Shown here: positions 1 through 8,179 of the stretch, one piece after another
Layout of the letters: each line of letters opens with the position of its first letter
How positions within the stretch are numbered: position 1 is the first letter of the stretch
The notes under the pieces: model-generated
What the model was told of the DNA's origin: nothing
Database searches by the model: none
What the model saw: only the letters and a program-made list of their open reading frames with translations
DNA from: an uncultured Chthonomonadales bacterium
Lineage (GTDB): Bacteria > Armatimonadota > Chthonomonadetes > Chthonomonadales > CAJBBX01
Direction: 5' to 3'
DNA length: 64,000 nt
Assembly (NCBI GenBank): GCA_938005745.1
Contig: CALLMM010000016.1
Location: 35,223-99,222 of the forward strand
Made by a program: the position numbers and the translations under genes

Positions 1-697
1 GCCGGTCTTCCCGCGCCGGGATGGTGGTGGGTGAGAGGGGATCGTTGCGCCATGCCAGATCGTTGAAGAGGCGGTAGGCGTCTTTCGGATAGCGGTTTTT
101 CAGGAAGGTGAAGAGGAGCATGTTGCGAAGCTCTCCGCCTTCGCCGCCGCCAAATCGTCGCGCCATCATCTGCCCGATGGCGATGGTATCGGTTACGCGC
201 CAGGGGCGCAGATCGGCGGGGGTCAGCTTCACGGGGAAGTTAGCGGGCTGATCCGGCAGCGCGGCTTGCCCGGACTGCAGCGCCTGCAGATAGGCGTTCA
301 CGCCGTCCGCGTAGGCGGTGAAGACCGTTTTGATCTCCGGCGAGAGGCGGGCGAACTGCGCCTCCCGTTCCGCTTCGGTATAGCCGTCCAGACGGGTTTC
401 GCGATCCGCAGCGACCGCGCTGGAGCCGACCAGTTCCGCCATCTCGCCCCGCGCGGTGCGCCGGTAAAGCTCCATCTGCCCGAGCCGATCCTGCGCGACC
501 GCATAACCGTTGCCGAAGAAGAGTCCGCGCCGGGTGGAGGCGAAGACATGGGGAACGCCGTAGCTGTCCCGGAGTATGGTGACGGTATCGCCGTCCACGT
601 TCAGCGTTACCGGCTGGTTCTCCGTCTGCGGCTGGCTCACTCCGACCGCGCAGCAGAGCAGGAGAAACGCGCCGATCCAGCCCATCCATCGTTTCAT
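1..697 (-). CDS. Penicillin acylase (amidase) family protein, N-terminal part, runs off window edge
   Basis: Own translation from ATG at 697 (minus): MKRWMGWIGAFLLLCCAVGVSQPQ...GDTVTILRDSYGVPHVFASTRRGLFFGNGYAVAQDRLGQMELYRR, the typical penicillin amidase N-terminus; absent from the ORF track because it is open at the edge. Confidence 0.8.
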   Translation of the reverse strand, partial: MKRWMGWIGAFLLLCCAVGVSQPQTENQPVTLNVDGDTVTILRDSYGVPHVFASTRRGLFFGNGYAVAQDRLGQMELYRRTARGEMAELVGSSAVAADRETRLDGYTEAEREAQFARLSPEIKTVFTAYADGVNAYLQALQSGQAALPDQPANFPVKLTPADLRPWRVTDTIAIGQMMARRFGGGEGGELRNMLLFTFLKNRYPKDAYRLFNDLAWRNDPLSPTTIPAREDR

Positions 698-972
698 AGG
701 CAGTGCCGGGAGAGCGGCTGCGCGCCTCTCTCCCGGAGTCCTCCTCTCTCAAAAGTGTGGAAATCCGGTCTCCTGTATGTGCCTATCTGTTCGGCGCGGA
801 GGGGGGCTGGTTCCTGCCGCGGGGCGTCGGTTTTTGCTCTGCCAGAGCGAAATAGAGGAGTTCGTAACGGCATCGTCGAACAGTAACCGGCAAAAAGATC
901 GTACAGTGTGGGGGGACAGCCAGCCGCATCTTTGATGCGATACGCACTCATCACACCCTAAAGGAGAGAACC

Positions 973-1389
973 GTGACAAACGAAGAGATTGTGGAGATAC
1001 TCAACTATCATCTGGAGGAGGAGATTCGCGCCATTCTCCAGTACCTGCAGCATGCCTACATGGCGCGCGGCGTGGACCGCCTGCCGATCTATGAGTTCAT
1101 GGAGAAGGCGTCCATCGGCGAGATGAAGCATGTGGAGATCCTTGCCAAGAAGGTGGTGGCTTTCGGAGGAGTTCCTTCCATGCGCGCCAAGAACATAGAC
1201 AGTTCGCCGGACATCAAGGATATGCTGCGCGCCGATATCGCGCTGGAGGAGGAGGCGGTCCGGAAGTACTCGGAGGATGTCGCGAAGCTGGACGCGGCGG
1301 GACAGATTGCGCTGAAGGTGATCTTCGAGAACCTGGTCGAGGATGAGCAGGAGCATCTGGACGAGCTGCGGATTCTGCTCGGAGAGTAG
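973..1389 (+). CDS. Ferritin-like / bacterioferritin-type protein
   Basis: ORF; LNYHLEEEIRAILQYLQHAYMARG...EMKHVEILAKKV...EDEQEHLDEL ferritin-like E/H pattern; AAAGGAGAG RBS. Confidence 0.8.
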   Translation: MTNEEIVEILNYHLEEEIRAILQYLQHAYMARGVDRLPIYEFMEKASIGEMKHVEILAKKVVAFGGVPSMRAKNIDSSPDIKDMLRADIALEEEAVRKYSEDVAKLDAAGQIALKVIFENLVEDEQEHLDELRILLGE

Positions 1390-1412
1390 GCAGGAGCGCG
1401 GAGTGTGCAGGG

Positions 1413-1446
1413 AGGCAGCCTGAGCGGTTTCAGGCTGCCTCTTTTG
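1413..1446 (+). terminator. Intrinsic terminator AGGCAGCCTGA-N-TCAGGCTGCCT-CTTTT
   Basis: 11-bp inverted repeat plus T-rich tail after the ferritin-like gene; overlaps the 3' end of the convergent Hpt gene. Confidence 0.75.
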
Positions 1447-1822
1447 CCAGATAGGCGGAGAGCTGCGGCTGAAGGCGATCCCACTCCTGCAGCGCATACC
1501 GCAACAGGGTGGGGGTCTCGGAGAGCGTCTCCTGTTTGCCCGCCATCTCCAGCTGCAGGCAGATCTGCGCCATCGCCTCCGCGCCGATGGTTCGGCTGGA
1601 ACCCTTCAGGGAGTGGGCGTTCAGCGTCAGATCGGGCGCGCTGCCCGACCCCACCGCCCCGCCAATCTTCGCCAGAAGGCTCGGTGCGGTCTCCAGGTAC
1701 TCGGCGATCACCTCCTGCGCGATCTCCAGATCGTAGCCGCACATCTCCTCCAGGCTGGCTGCGTTGAACGACTCGCCGTAATGGTCCGGAGCGTTGGAAG
1801 CCTGCGAGGACATCATCTGCAA
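1430..1822 (-). CDS. Hpt (histidine phosphotransfer) domain protein
   Basis: Motif LNAHSLKGSSRTIGA (AHxLKGSS) in a 130-aa protein. Confidence 0.8.
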   Translation of the reverse strand: MQMMSSQASNAPDHYGESFNAASLEEMCGYDLEIAQEVIAEYLETAPSLLAKIGGAVGSGSAPDLTLNAHSLKGSSRTIGAEAMAQICLQLEMAGKQETLSETPTLLRYALQEWDRLQPQLSAYLAKEAA

Positions 1823-1901
1823 TTATCTCCCGAATCAGGTAGTATCAATACTAATCATTGGCAGGAACGCGGGCATTCTTCAGGCAGAGAGGCGGGGGAG
1901 G

Positions 1902-2645
1902 ATGTGGAAGAGAGAGAGGCTCGTCTCCGATCTGCAGGCGATGCGCGTGCGGGAGGGGGACTCGCTGATCGTTCATGCGTCGCTGCGGGCGATCGGGCGG
2001 ATGGAGGAGGGAGCGGATACCTTTCTGGACGCGCTGCTGGAGGCGGTCGGCGCGCAGGGAACTGTGCTGATTCCGGCGTTTCGTCTGGAGCGGGATCGCG
2101 AGTCGGACTTTCCGGCGCCATGTCTGCTGCAGCGTGAGGGAGCCGTCTCCAGCCGCCATCCCCTGCTGCCCTTTGCCGCGCTCGGAGCCAACGCCGCCTT
2201 TCTGACCGCCGGCGCCCCCTTTCACTATCCGCTTGGAACCAACAGCCCGCTGGCGCGCCTGTACCAGTTGAACGGGGGCGCGCTGCTGATCGGCGTGGGA
2301 TATGCCGCGCACGCCGCGCTGCATCTGGCGGAGAACTGGGCGGACGCGCCCTATGCGCGGCGGAGACGTCTGGTGCGCGTGGAGGAGGATGCGTGGCAGG
2401 AGATGGAGGGCAGTCCGGAGTGCAGCGCGGGGTTTGGGAAGATCGAGCCGGTGCTGCGGCAGGCGCGTCTGCTGCGTGAAGGGTATGTCGGCAACGCCCC
2501 CGCGCAGTACATGCGCCTTCAGCAGGCGGTCAGCATGGCGCGGGAAATGCTGTGCGGCAACCCAGAGTCGCTTCTGTGCGACGCACCGGACTGCGAGCCG
2601 TGCACGCAGGCGCGCCGGTTCACGCGCCGCCAGGATGTGCGATAG
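1902..2645 (+). CDS. AAC(3)-family N-acetyltransferase
   Basis: GDSLIVHASLRAIGRMEEGADTFLDALLEAVGAQGTVLIPAF...HPLLPFAALG...PLGTNSPLARLYQLNGGALLIGVGY; GGGGGAGG RBS before ATG 1902. Confidence 0.8.
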   Translation: MWKRERLVSDLQAMRVREGDSLIVHASLRAIGRMEEGADTFLDALLEAVGAQGTVLIPAFRLERDRESDFPAPCLLQREGAVSSRHPLLPFAALGANAAFLTAGAPFHYPLGTNSPLARLYQLNGGALLIGVGYAAHAALHLAENWADAPYARRRRLVRVEEDAWQEMEGSPECSAGFGKIEPVLRQARLLREGYVGNAPAQYMRLQQAVSMAREMLCGNPESLLCDAPDCEPCTQARRFTRRQDVR

Positions 2646-2673
2646 AAGGCGCCTATGCCTCGCACACAAACGC

Positions 2674-2708
2674 GCGGCTCCTCCGCTACCATCAAGCGGA
2701 GGAGCCGC
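2674..2708. terminator. Bidirectional hairpin between convergent genes
   Basis: Perfect 14-bp inverted repeat GCGGCTCCTCCGCT...AGCGGAGGAGCCGC. Confidence 0.65.
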
Positions 2709-2745
2709 TGAACCTTCTGGACAGTCTGTAGTCTCTGCGCTGCCA

Positions 2746-3216
2746 CTACCACGTAGGCGGGAAGATCGAGATACGTCCCTTGAGCAGAGGTTTCGGCTCA
2801 TCGGGAACCAGCGCATCGGAGCTCATTCGCACCACGCCGTTAACGGCGATTTTGAAGCTCAGGCAACTATTCAGGCCGTCCGAGTTCATGTACATGGTGA
2901 GGGTAGCGCGGGACTTGCCGTAAAAGCCATTCGCCTCTACCATAACTTCATGGTTGGAGCTGAAGTTGACCTTGCTGACCCAGCCGTAGAAACCGATCGT
3001 TCCGCCAAGCTGGCCAACATTCAACCGGTAGGTATTGATTCTTCCGTCAGGATAGACATAGACAGAAGAGACAACGCGGTAAGTTTTGCCGGCATTGGCA
3101 ATATAAGCGTCGCTGCTGAAACCCGCCTTGCCCTGCGCGCTTGCGGGGGTTGCATTCGCCATCGCTATCGCCATCGCGCCAGCCGCAACCAGAAACATAA
3201 AGCTCTTGCGAAGCAT
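2746..3216 (-). CDS. Small secreted protein, unknown function (family 'A', copy 1)
   Basis: Signal peptide MLRKSFMFLVAAGAMAIAMANATPASA; paralogue of 4461-4925. Confidence 0.75.
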   Translation of the reverse strand: MLRKSFMFLVAAGAMAIAMANATPASAQGKAGFSSDAYIANAGKTYRVVSSVYVYPDGRINTYRLNVGQLGGTIGFYGWVSKVNFSSNHEVMVEANGFYGKSRATLTMYMNSDGLNSCLSFKIAVNGVVRMSSDALVPDEPKPLLKGRISIFPPTW

Positions 3217-3364
3217 GGTATTACTCCTTTAACCGTAACTAGTTCACGCTGCGACGTTGAACTATCAGAGTTTTCCATTCTGTTCTGGAGGGCGAGCCTA
3301 CGGGAGATACCGGGTTTTCAGGTGCTGCGCGGTGCCGGTGCGCAATTGTGGCTGCGATAAAAAA

Positions 3365-3390
3365 GATCCCCGGTGAGGTCACCGGGGATC
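3365..3390 (-). terminator. Intrinsic terminator downstream of PEP-CTERM gene copy 1
   Basis: GATCCCCGGTGA-GG-TCACCGGGGATC perfect stem followed by T-run on minus strand. Confidence 0.85.
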
Positions 3391-3416
3391 CTGAATGCTT
3401 TGGACGAGGAAGCGAT

Positions 3417-4115
3417 CTAGCGCTTGCGTCGGCGGAAGAGGAGGGCGGAGCCTGCGACGCCCATGCCGACCAGCATCGCCAGCGTGCCCGGCTCAGGAAC
3501 GAGCGTGCCGCTGATGTTGCCGCTGATCTGCGTGAACAGCTTGGTCTTCATGAAGCCATTGCCGCCAATCACCACGCCGGTGTTGGCCGGGCTGTAGCCG
3601 TTGGCGTTGGAGGTGAACGAAGCCGCCTCGTTGGTGTAGGGACCGAGCGCGTAGTCCGAAGTCAGCGTCAGGTTCACGCCGAAGAACGGATCATCTCCCG
3701 TGGAGAGATCAATGTTATTGACAAAGCCCTGCGTATATGCCGCGATATCACCGCCCGGTACATTCGGGAAGACGGGGGTCGCCACGCCCTTGATGTAGGT
3801 CACCGTTCCGGCAGCATTGGTGATCTTAAAGGTGAAGCTGGAAAGACCTTGGAACCCGAAAAAGCCCGGATTGGTGGCGGCGCCGCTGAAGGTCAGTTTC
3901 GCGGTAGCGTCTAGAAAGCCGGGTACCAGCGAGAGACCGGAGGTGTGAGTGAATTTGCCGGTCTGGGAGCCGGAGAGAACCTGCGTGGCGTTGTTGAAGG
4001 TGACGGTTCCCCCGTTGCCATCCCATCCCAGCTGCAACAGTGTGACAGCCTGACTGGTAACAGACGCTGTGAAGAGCGCCGTCCCAGCCATCAATATTAC
4101 CAGTAACTTCCTCAT
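3417..4115 (-). CDS. PEP-CTERM sorting domain protein (family 'B', copy 1)
   Basis: Signal peptide MRKLLVILMAGTALFTASVTSQA; C-terminus VPEPGTLAMLVGMGVAGSALLFRRRKR. Confidence 0.9.
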   Translation of the reverse strand: MRKLLVILMAGTALFTASVTSQAVTLLQLGWDGNGGTVTFNNATQVLSGSQTGKFTHTSGLSLVPGFLDATAKLTFSGAATNPGFFGFQGLSSFTFKITNAAGTVTYIKGVATPVFPNVPGGDIAAYTQGFVNNIDLSTGDDPFFGVNLTLTSDYALGPYTNEAASFTSNANGYSPANTGVVIGGNGFMKTKLFTQISGNISGTLVPEPGTLAMLVGMGVAGSALLFRRRKR

Positions 4116-4266
4116 GTGCTTCCAACTCCTTGTTCTGTCATCAGTAAATCTATGATTGCGCCGTGTGAACGGATAGTCTGCCGAAATCTGGCAGCGCCAC
4201 TCACTACTTCTGCGCAGGCGCGGAGATCTCCTCTTTGAAATCTTCACGGTGTTCAATGGAAGTAGA

Positions 4267-4284
4267 ATGCAAGTTCTATGCCAA
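4267..4284 (-). promoter_or_regulatory. Sigma-54 (-24/-12) promoter candidate
   Basis: Minus strand TTGGCATAGAACTTGCAT; GG and GC 12 nt apart (consensus TGGCAC-N5-TTGCW). Confidence 0.75.
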
Positions 4285-4392
4285 AGGGAGCAGTGATGGT
4301 CATGAACAGGAGGAAAATTTCTGACTTTTTTACCGCCTGACGACTCCCTGTGCGTGAGGCTATTTGTTATAGTGTACGAATAACCAGACGAC

Positions 4393-4430
4393 AAAAATCC
4401 GTATTACCGCGTCCCAGCGGCAATACGGAT
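4393..4430 (-). terminator. Intrinsic terminator downstream of family 'A' copy 2
   Basis: ATCCGTATTGCCGC...GCGGTAATACGGAT followed by TTTTT on minus strand. Confidence 0.8.
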
Positions 4431-4460
4431 GAGCATCGGCGGTTTTCAGGATAGGAGAGG

Positions 4461-4925
4461 TCAGGGCGCGACGACCGTCACCCTGCCGGAGAGGATCGTT
4501 ACCGGGTCGCCGGCAACCTGATCCAGGGTGTTCAGAACATTCACACCATTGACCACAATACGGAAGCCGATCGCGCTGTTGGCGCCGTCCGACCGCAGAT
4601 ACATGTACAGCACTGCGCGGGAGCGACCCCAGAAGCCGTTCGCGGTTGCCTGCACCTCGTTCTCCGACAGAAAGTTGAGGCCGGAGACCCAGCCGTAAAA
4701 TCCGATAGTGCCGCCCAGCACGCCGATATTCAGCCGGTAGGTGGAGATGCTGCCGTTAGGATTGACATAGACGGAAGAGACCACGCGGGCAGTGCCGGAG
4801 GGGGTGGGGACCTGTGCGTCGGTTGCGAATCCGGTATACTGCGCCCGGGCGGGAGAACTGAAAGAGAGTGCGACCAGCAGCGCCGCCAGTAAAGCGCTGC
4901 GAGAGATCAACGAAGACCAGTGCAT
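4461..4925 (-). CDS. Small secreted protein, unknown function (family 'A', copy 2)
   Basis: Signal peptide; shares RVVSSVYVxPxGxIxTYRLNxGxLGGTIGFYGWVS and ANGFxGxSRAxLxMYxxSDGxNS with 2746-3216. Confidence 0.75.
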   Translation of the reverse strand: MHWSSLISRSALLAALLVALSFSSPARAQYTGFATDAQVPTPSGTARVVSSVYVNPNGSISTYRLNIGVLGGTIGFYGWVSGLNFLSENEVQATANGFWGRSRAVLYMYLRSDGANSAIGFRIVVNGVNVLNTLDQVAGDPVTILSGRVTVVAP

Positions 4926-5235
4926 GATTTCCTCCAGTTGGTGGCTAAATAGATTGGCTGCTGAAAGGCATATCGGATAAGCCCAAAAGGTTTTGACTCT
5001 CGCCGTTCGAGCATCTGTGAGATGGATGGTAGGCGGTTACTATTTATAACCATTAACTTCAACAGGGAGCCTGCTCGGTGGATTTCAGACACAACAGACA
5101 TGTGGCAAGAGGCGGGGGCGCGCATAGCCTTAATATTTTGTAATATGGCAAGAGAGAGACAAAAATAGTGTGTGTGAATGATATTCAGAAATCCGTTTGT
5201 CTGACGACCGTATCCCGAGAGAGGTTCCCTAATTG

Positions 5236-5270
5236 CGAAAAAATCCCGGAGGAACTCCGGGATTTTTTCG
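5236..5270. terminator. Bidirectional intrinsic terminator
   Basis: Perfect palindrome CGAAAAAATCCCGGAG-GAA-CTCCGGGATTTTTTCG. Confidence 0.9.
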
Positions 5271-5286
5271 ATGGTCATGTAGGGCG

Positions 5287-5976
5287 TTAGCGCTTGCGTC
5301 GGCGGAAGAGGAGGGCGGAGCCTGCCACGCCCATGCCGACCAGCATCGCCAGCGTGCCCGGCTCGGGAACGACCGTCTCGCCGCTGATATTGCCGCTGAT
5401 CTGCGAGAACGTCTTGGTCTCCATGAAGCCGTTGGCATCAATCACCACGCCGCCGCCCGGGCTGTAGCCGTTGGCGTTGGAGGTGAAGGAGGCGGCGTTG
5501 GAGGTGTACGGACCGATCGCGTAGTCCGAGGTCAGCGTCAGCATAATCCCGCCGATCGGATCGTCACCGGTGGAAAGACCGATGCTGTTGGCAAAGCCGG
5601 TGGTATATGCTGCGACATCATCGCCCGGGATGGCGGCGGTCGCCACGCCCTTGATGTAGGTCACCGTTCCGGCGGCGTTCGTGATTTCGAACGTGTAGCT
5701 GCTCAGACCCTGAAAGCCCGGAAAGCCGGGGTTGGTCGCGGCGCCGGTGAAGATCAGCTTCGCAGTCAGATCCGTGAAGCCCGGCGCCAGGGAGAGGCCG
5801 GAGGTGTGGGTGAACTTACCAGTCTGGGTTCCGGACAGAACCTGGGTGGCGTTGTCGAACTTGATGGTGCCGCCCGTGCCGTCCCAGCCGAGCTGCAGCA
5901 GGGTAACGGCCTGGCTAGTGACCGCAAGGGTCGCCAGAGCGGCGCCCGCCAGCAGAGTGCTCAGGAACTTCTTCAT
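5287..5976 (-). CDS. PEP-CTERM sorting domain protein (family 'B', copy 2)
   Basis: Signal peptide; ...VVPEPGTLAMLVGMGVAGSALLFRRRKR; very similar along its length to 3417-4115. Confidence 0.9.
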   Translation of the reverse strand: MKKFLSTLLAGAALATLAVTSQAVTLLQLGWDGTGGTIKFDNATQVLSGTQTGKFTHTSGLSLAPGFTDLTAKLIFTGAATNPGFPGFQGLSSYTFEITNAAGTVTYIKGVATAAIPGDDVAAYTTGFANSIGLSTGDDPIGGIMLTLTSDYAIGPYTSNAASFTSNANGYSPGGGVVIDANGFMETKTFSQISGNISGETVVPEPGTLAMLVGMGVAGSALLFRRRKR

Positions 5977-6102
5977 CTACAGGTGGTCTCCTTTCTCGAG
6001 AAGAGAAGATAAAGGAGCGCTCGGTGATGGTCTCCTCCAGTACGTAGGAGGCTACTTCTCATCAACTACAGCGCATGGGTCGAGATCTCCATTGACTTCT
6101 GA

Positions 6103-6120
6103 ATGCAAGTTCTGTGCCAA
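6103..6120 (-). promoter_or_regulatory. Sigma-54 (-24/-12) promoter candidate
   Basis: Minus strand TTGGCACAGAACTTGCAT, near-perfect match to TGGCAC-N5-TTGCW. Confidence 0.8.
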
Positions 6121-6243
6121 AAGGAGTATGCGGGTCAACTTTTTTTTCCTGCTTTTTTCGCCGCAGTTCCTTTCGGCTTTGAACTGAGCCTTCTCATGCG
6201 TTTTTCAACATGCTACAGTATGATGCGCTCGCGTCTACCATAG

Positions 6244-6260
6244 ATGCAATTTGCGTGCCA
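6244..6260 (-). promoter_or_regulatory. Second upstream sigma-54 promoter candidate
   Basis: Minus strand TGGCACGCAAATTGCAT (TGGCACG-N4-TTGCA). Confidence 0.7.
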
Positions 6261-6313
6261 TATTCCGCATGACCGTCTCGGATCGGGGAGTTTTCAGTAT
6301 TTTTTTGCAGGAT

Positions 6314-7054
6314 TCATTCCCTCTGTTCTCCGCGTCCCGCAAAAATCGCGCGCACGCCCGCCAGATCCTCGGGCGTATCCACCGACAGAGGCGCCTTCTC
6401 GATGCGCACCATGCGGATCGTGTATCCGTGCTCCAGAGCGCGAAGCTGCTCCAGCGACTCGGTCTGCTCGAGAGGCGTCGGGGGCAGCGCGGCGAAGGCG
6501 AGCAGAAACTCCCGGCGGTAGGCGTACAGCCCTACATGCTGCATGACCGGGATCGCCGCCGTCTCGCCCCGCTGAAAGGGGATGCGCGCGCGAGAGAAGT
6601 AGAGCGCGTTGTTCTGCCGGTCGTGCACCACCTTGACGGTTGAAGGGGCGTCCAGTTCCGACTCCGGGCAGATGCACATCAGCGAACTCATCGGCAGGGC
6701 GGGGTCCGCCAGCAGCGGCGCGACCGCCTGCTCGATCACCTGCGGCTCGATCAGCGGCTCGTCGCCCTGAATGTTGACGATGATCTCAGCATCCAGGCTC
6801 GCGGCGGCTTCCGCCAGCCGGTCGGTGCCGGAGCGGTGCCGGGGCGAGGTCATCACGGCTCTCCCCCCGAACCCTTCGACGGCTTTGCGGATCGCTTCGT
6901 CCGGCGTGGCGACGAGCAGATCGTCCAGGCAGGCTGCCTGCCGAGCGCGCTCCCAGACCCACTGAATCATCGGCTTGCCCGCGATGTCGAGCAACGGCTT
7001 ATCCGGCAGGCGCACGGCGGCAAGGCGCGCCGGAATGATCCCGGTAACTTTCAT
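6314..7054 (-). CDS. kdsB: 3-deoxy-manno-octulosonate cytidylyltransferase
   Basis: MKVTGIIPARLAAVRLPDKPLLDIAGKPMIQWVWERA...NIQGDEPLIEP...SRARIPF...HVGLYAYRR. Confidence 0.95.
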   Translation of the reverse strand: MKVTGIIPARLAAVRLPDKPLLDIAGKPMIQWVWERARQAACLDDLLVATPDEAIRKAVEGFGGRAVMTSPRHRSGTDRLAEAAASLDAEIIVNIQGDEPLIEPQVIEQAVAPLLADPALPMSSLMCICPESELDAPSTVKVVHDRQNNALYFSRARIPFQRGETAAIPVMQHVGLYAYRREFLLAFAALPPTPLEQTESLEQLRALEHGYTIRMVRIEKAPLSVDTPEDLAGVRAIFAGRGEQRE

Positions 7055-7090
7055 GCCAGATCTCCTTCCAGACGGCTCGATGTGGGGGGA

Positions 7091-8170
7091 CTACGCCCCG
7101 ATCTCTCTCAGAACAGCCAGCGCCGCCTCCCGCACCGGCTCCGGAGGCAGCGCGTCGAGGGCACGCCGGTTGGCGTGGCGGTCGGCGCGTCCGGGTGAGA
7201 AGGGAGCCGTTACGACCCGATGCGGGGCGCCGTAGCCCCATCGGGCGGCGGTCTGCGGTCCCTGCACCGAGACGGTGGGAGTGTTCAGCGCGGCGGCGGC
7301 GTGCACCAGCGCGGTATCGTTGGCGATCAGCAGGTCGGCTTCGGCAAGCAGCGCCAGCGCCTCGCGCAGGTTCGTGCGTCCCGCCAGGTTTACGAAGGGG
7401 GTTCGGCTGAGCGCGGCGACCTGCGCGCAGTCGCCCTCCTCCTCCTTCGCCCCGATCAGCGCGAAGCAGGCGCGAAGACCGGCGGAGCCGTTCCCTGAAA
7501 GATGCTGCGCCAGCCCGTCGGCGACGGCGGCGAACCGCGCCCCCTCCCATCGCTTCTTGTAGGGGTCTTTTGCGCCCGGTTGAAACAGAATCAGCGGACG
7601 GGGCAGAGGCGGCGGCGCGCCCGCCCCGGCGAGCATCTCCCGCGCGCGCCGCCGCTCCTCCTCCGTCACCCACAGCTCCGGCAGACGGTATGCCGCCTCC
7701 ACGCCGACGGCGCGCAGAAGGTCGAGATAGCAGTCAATCTCGCGGGCGTCCCGGCGATAGGGAACGCGGGTCGTCAGCAGCGGTCCCCGGCACTCCGTGT
7801 CGAACCCGATCCGTCGGGGGATGCGGGCGAGGGCGGCGATCCAGGCGGAGTGGAGGGAGCGGTTGAGCAGAAAGGCGGCGTCGAACCGCGCCGCGCGAAT
7901 CTGGGAGATCAACTGCCGGTTGGCGCGCCATCCACCAGGATTCTGCGGGTCGAATGTCCAGATTTCGCTCAGATAGGGGCAGCCCTGCAGCAGGATCGGG
8001 AGCGCAGGACCGGTCAGCAGAATGACCGCCGCCTCCGGAGCGACCTCGCGCAGCCGCCGCAGGAACGGGGTGGCGACGATGGTGTCGCCCAGATAGCGAA
8101 ACTTGGTGACGACCAGAATGCGCTGTGCCTCCGCAAGCGTGCGCTGCGCATCTTCAGGCAGGGAGGGCAT
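7091..8170 (-). CDS. Glycosyltransferase family 9 (LPS heptosyltransferase-like)
   Basis: ILVVTKFRYLGDTIVATPFLRRLRE...PLILFQPGAKDPYKKRW...LLIANDTALVHAAAALNTPTVSVQG. Confidence 0.88.
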   Translation of the reverse strand: MPSLPEDAQRTLAEAQRILVVTKFRYLGDTIVATPFLRRLREVAPEAAVILLTGPALPILLQGCPYLSEIWTFDPQNPGGWRANRQLISQIRAARFDAAFLLNRSLHSAWIAALARIPRRIGFDTECRGPLLTTRVPYRRDAREIDCYLDLLRAVGVEAAYRLPELWVTEEERRRAREMLAGAGAPPPLPRPLILFQPGAKDPYKKRWEGARFAAVADGLAQHLSGNGSAGLRACFALIGAKEEEGDCAQVAALSRTPFVNLAGRTNLREALALLAEADLLIANDTALVHAAAALNTPTVSVQGPQTAARWGYGAPHRVVTAPFSPGRADRHANRRALDALPPEPVREAALAVLREIGA

Positions 8171-8179
8171 GGGATCTCC

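Noticed and set aside
1902-2645. AAC(3)-family gene as an antibiotic resistance determinant
   Set aside because: Family members often have other substrates; no mobile context, so no resistance claim is made
3300-3360. CGGCACCGCGCAGCA upstream of family A copy 1 as a sigma-54 site
   Set aside because: GG-GC spacing is 11 rather than 12 and the -12 element is poor
4310-4385. TCACGCACAGGG on the minus strand, resembling part of the c-di-GMP-I riboswitch core
   Set aside because: No matching AAACC, GACGCAAAGCC or tetraloop-receptor elements, and it lies upstream of the sigma-54 promoter
4907-5278. 123-aa minus ORF in the A2-B2 intergenic region
   Set aside because: Overlaps a strong terminator and the A2 signal peptide region; no domain
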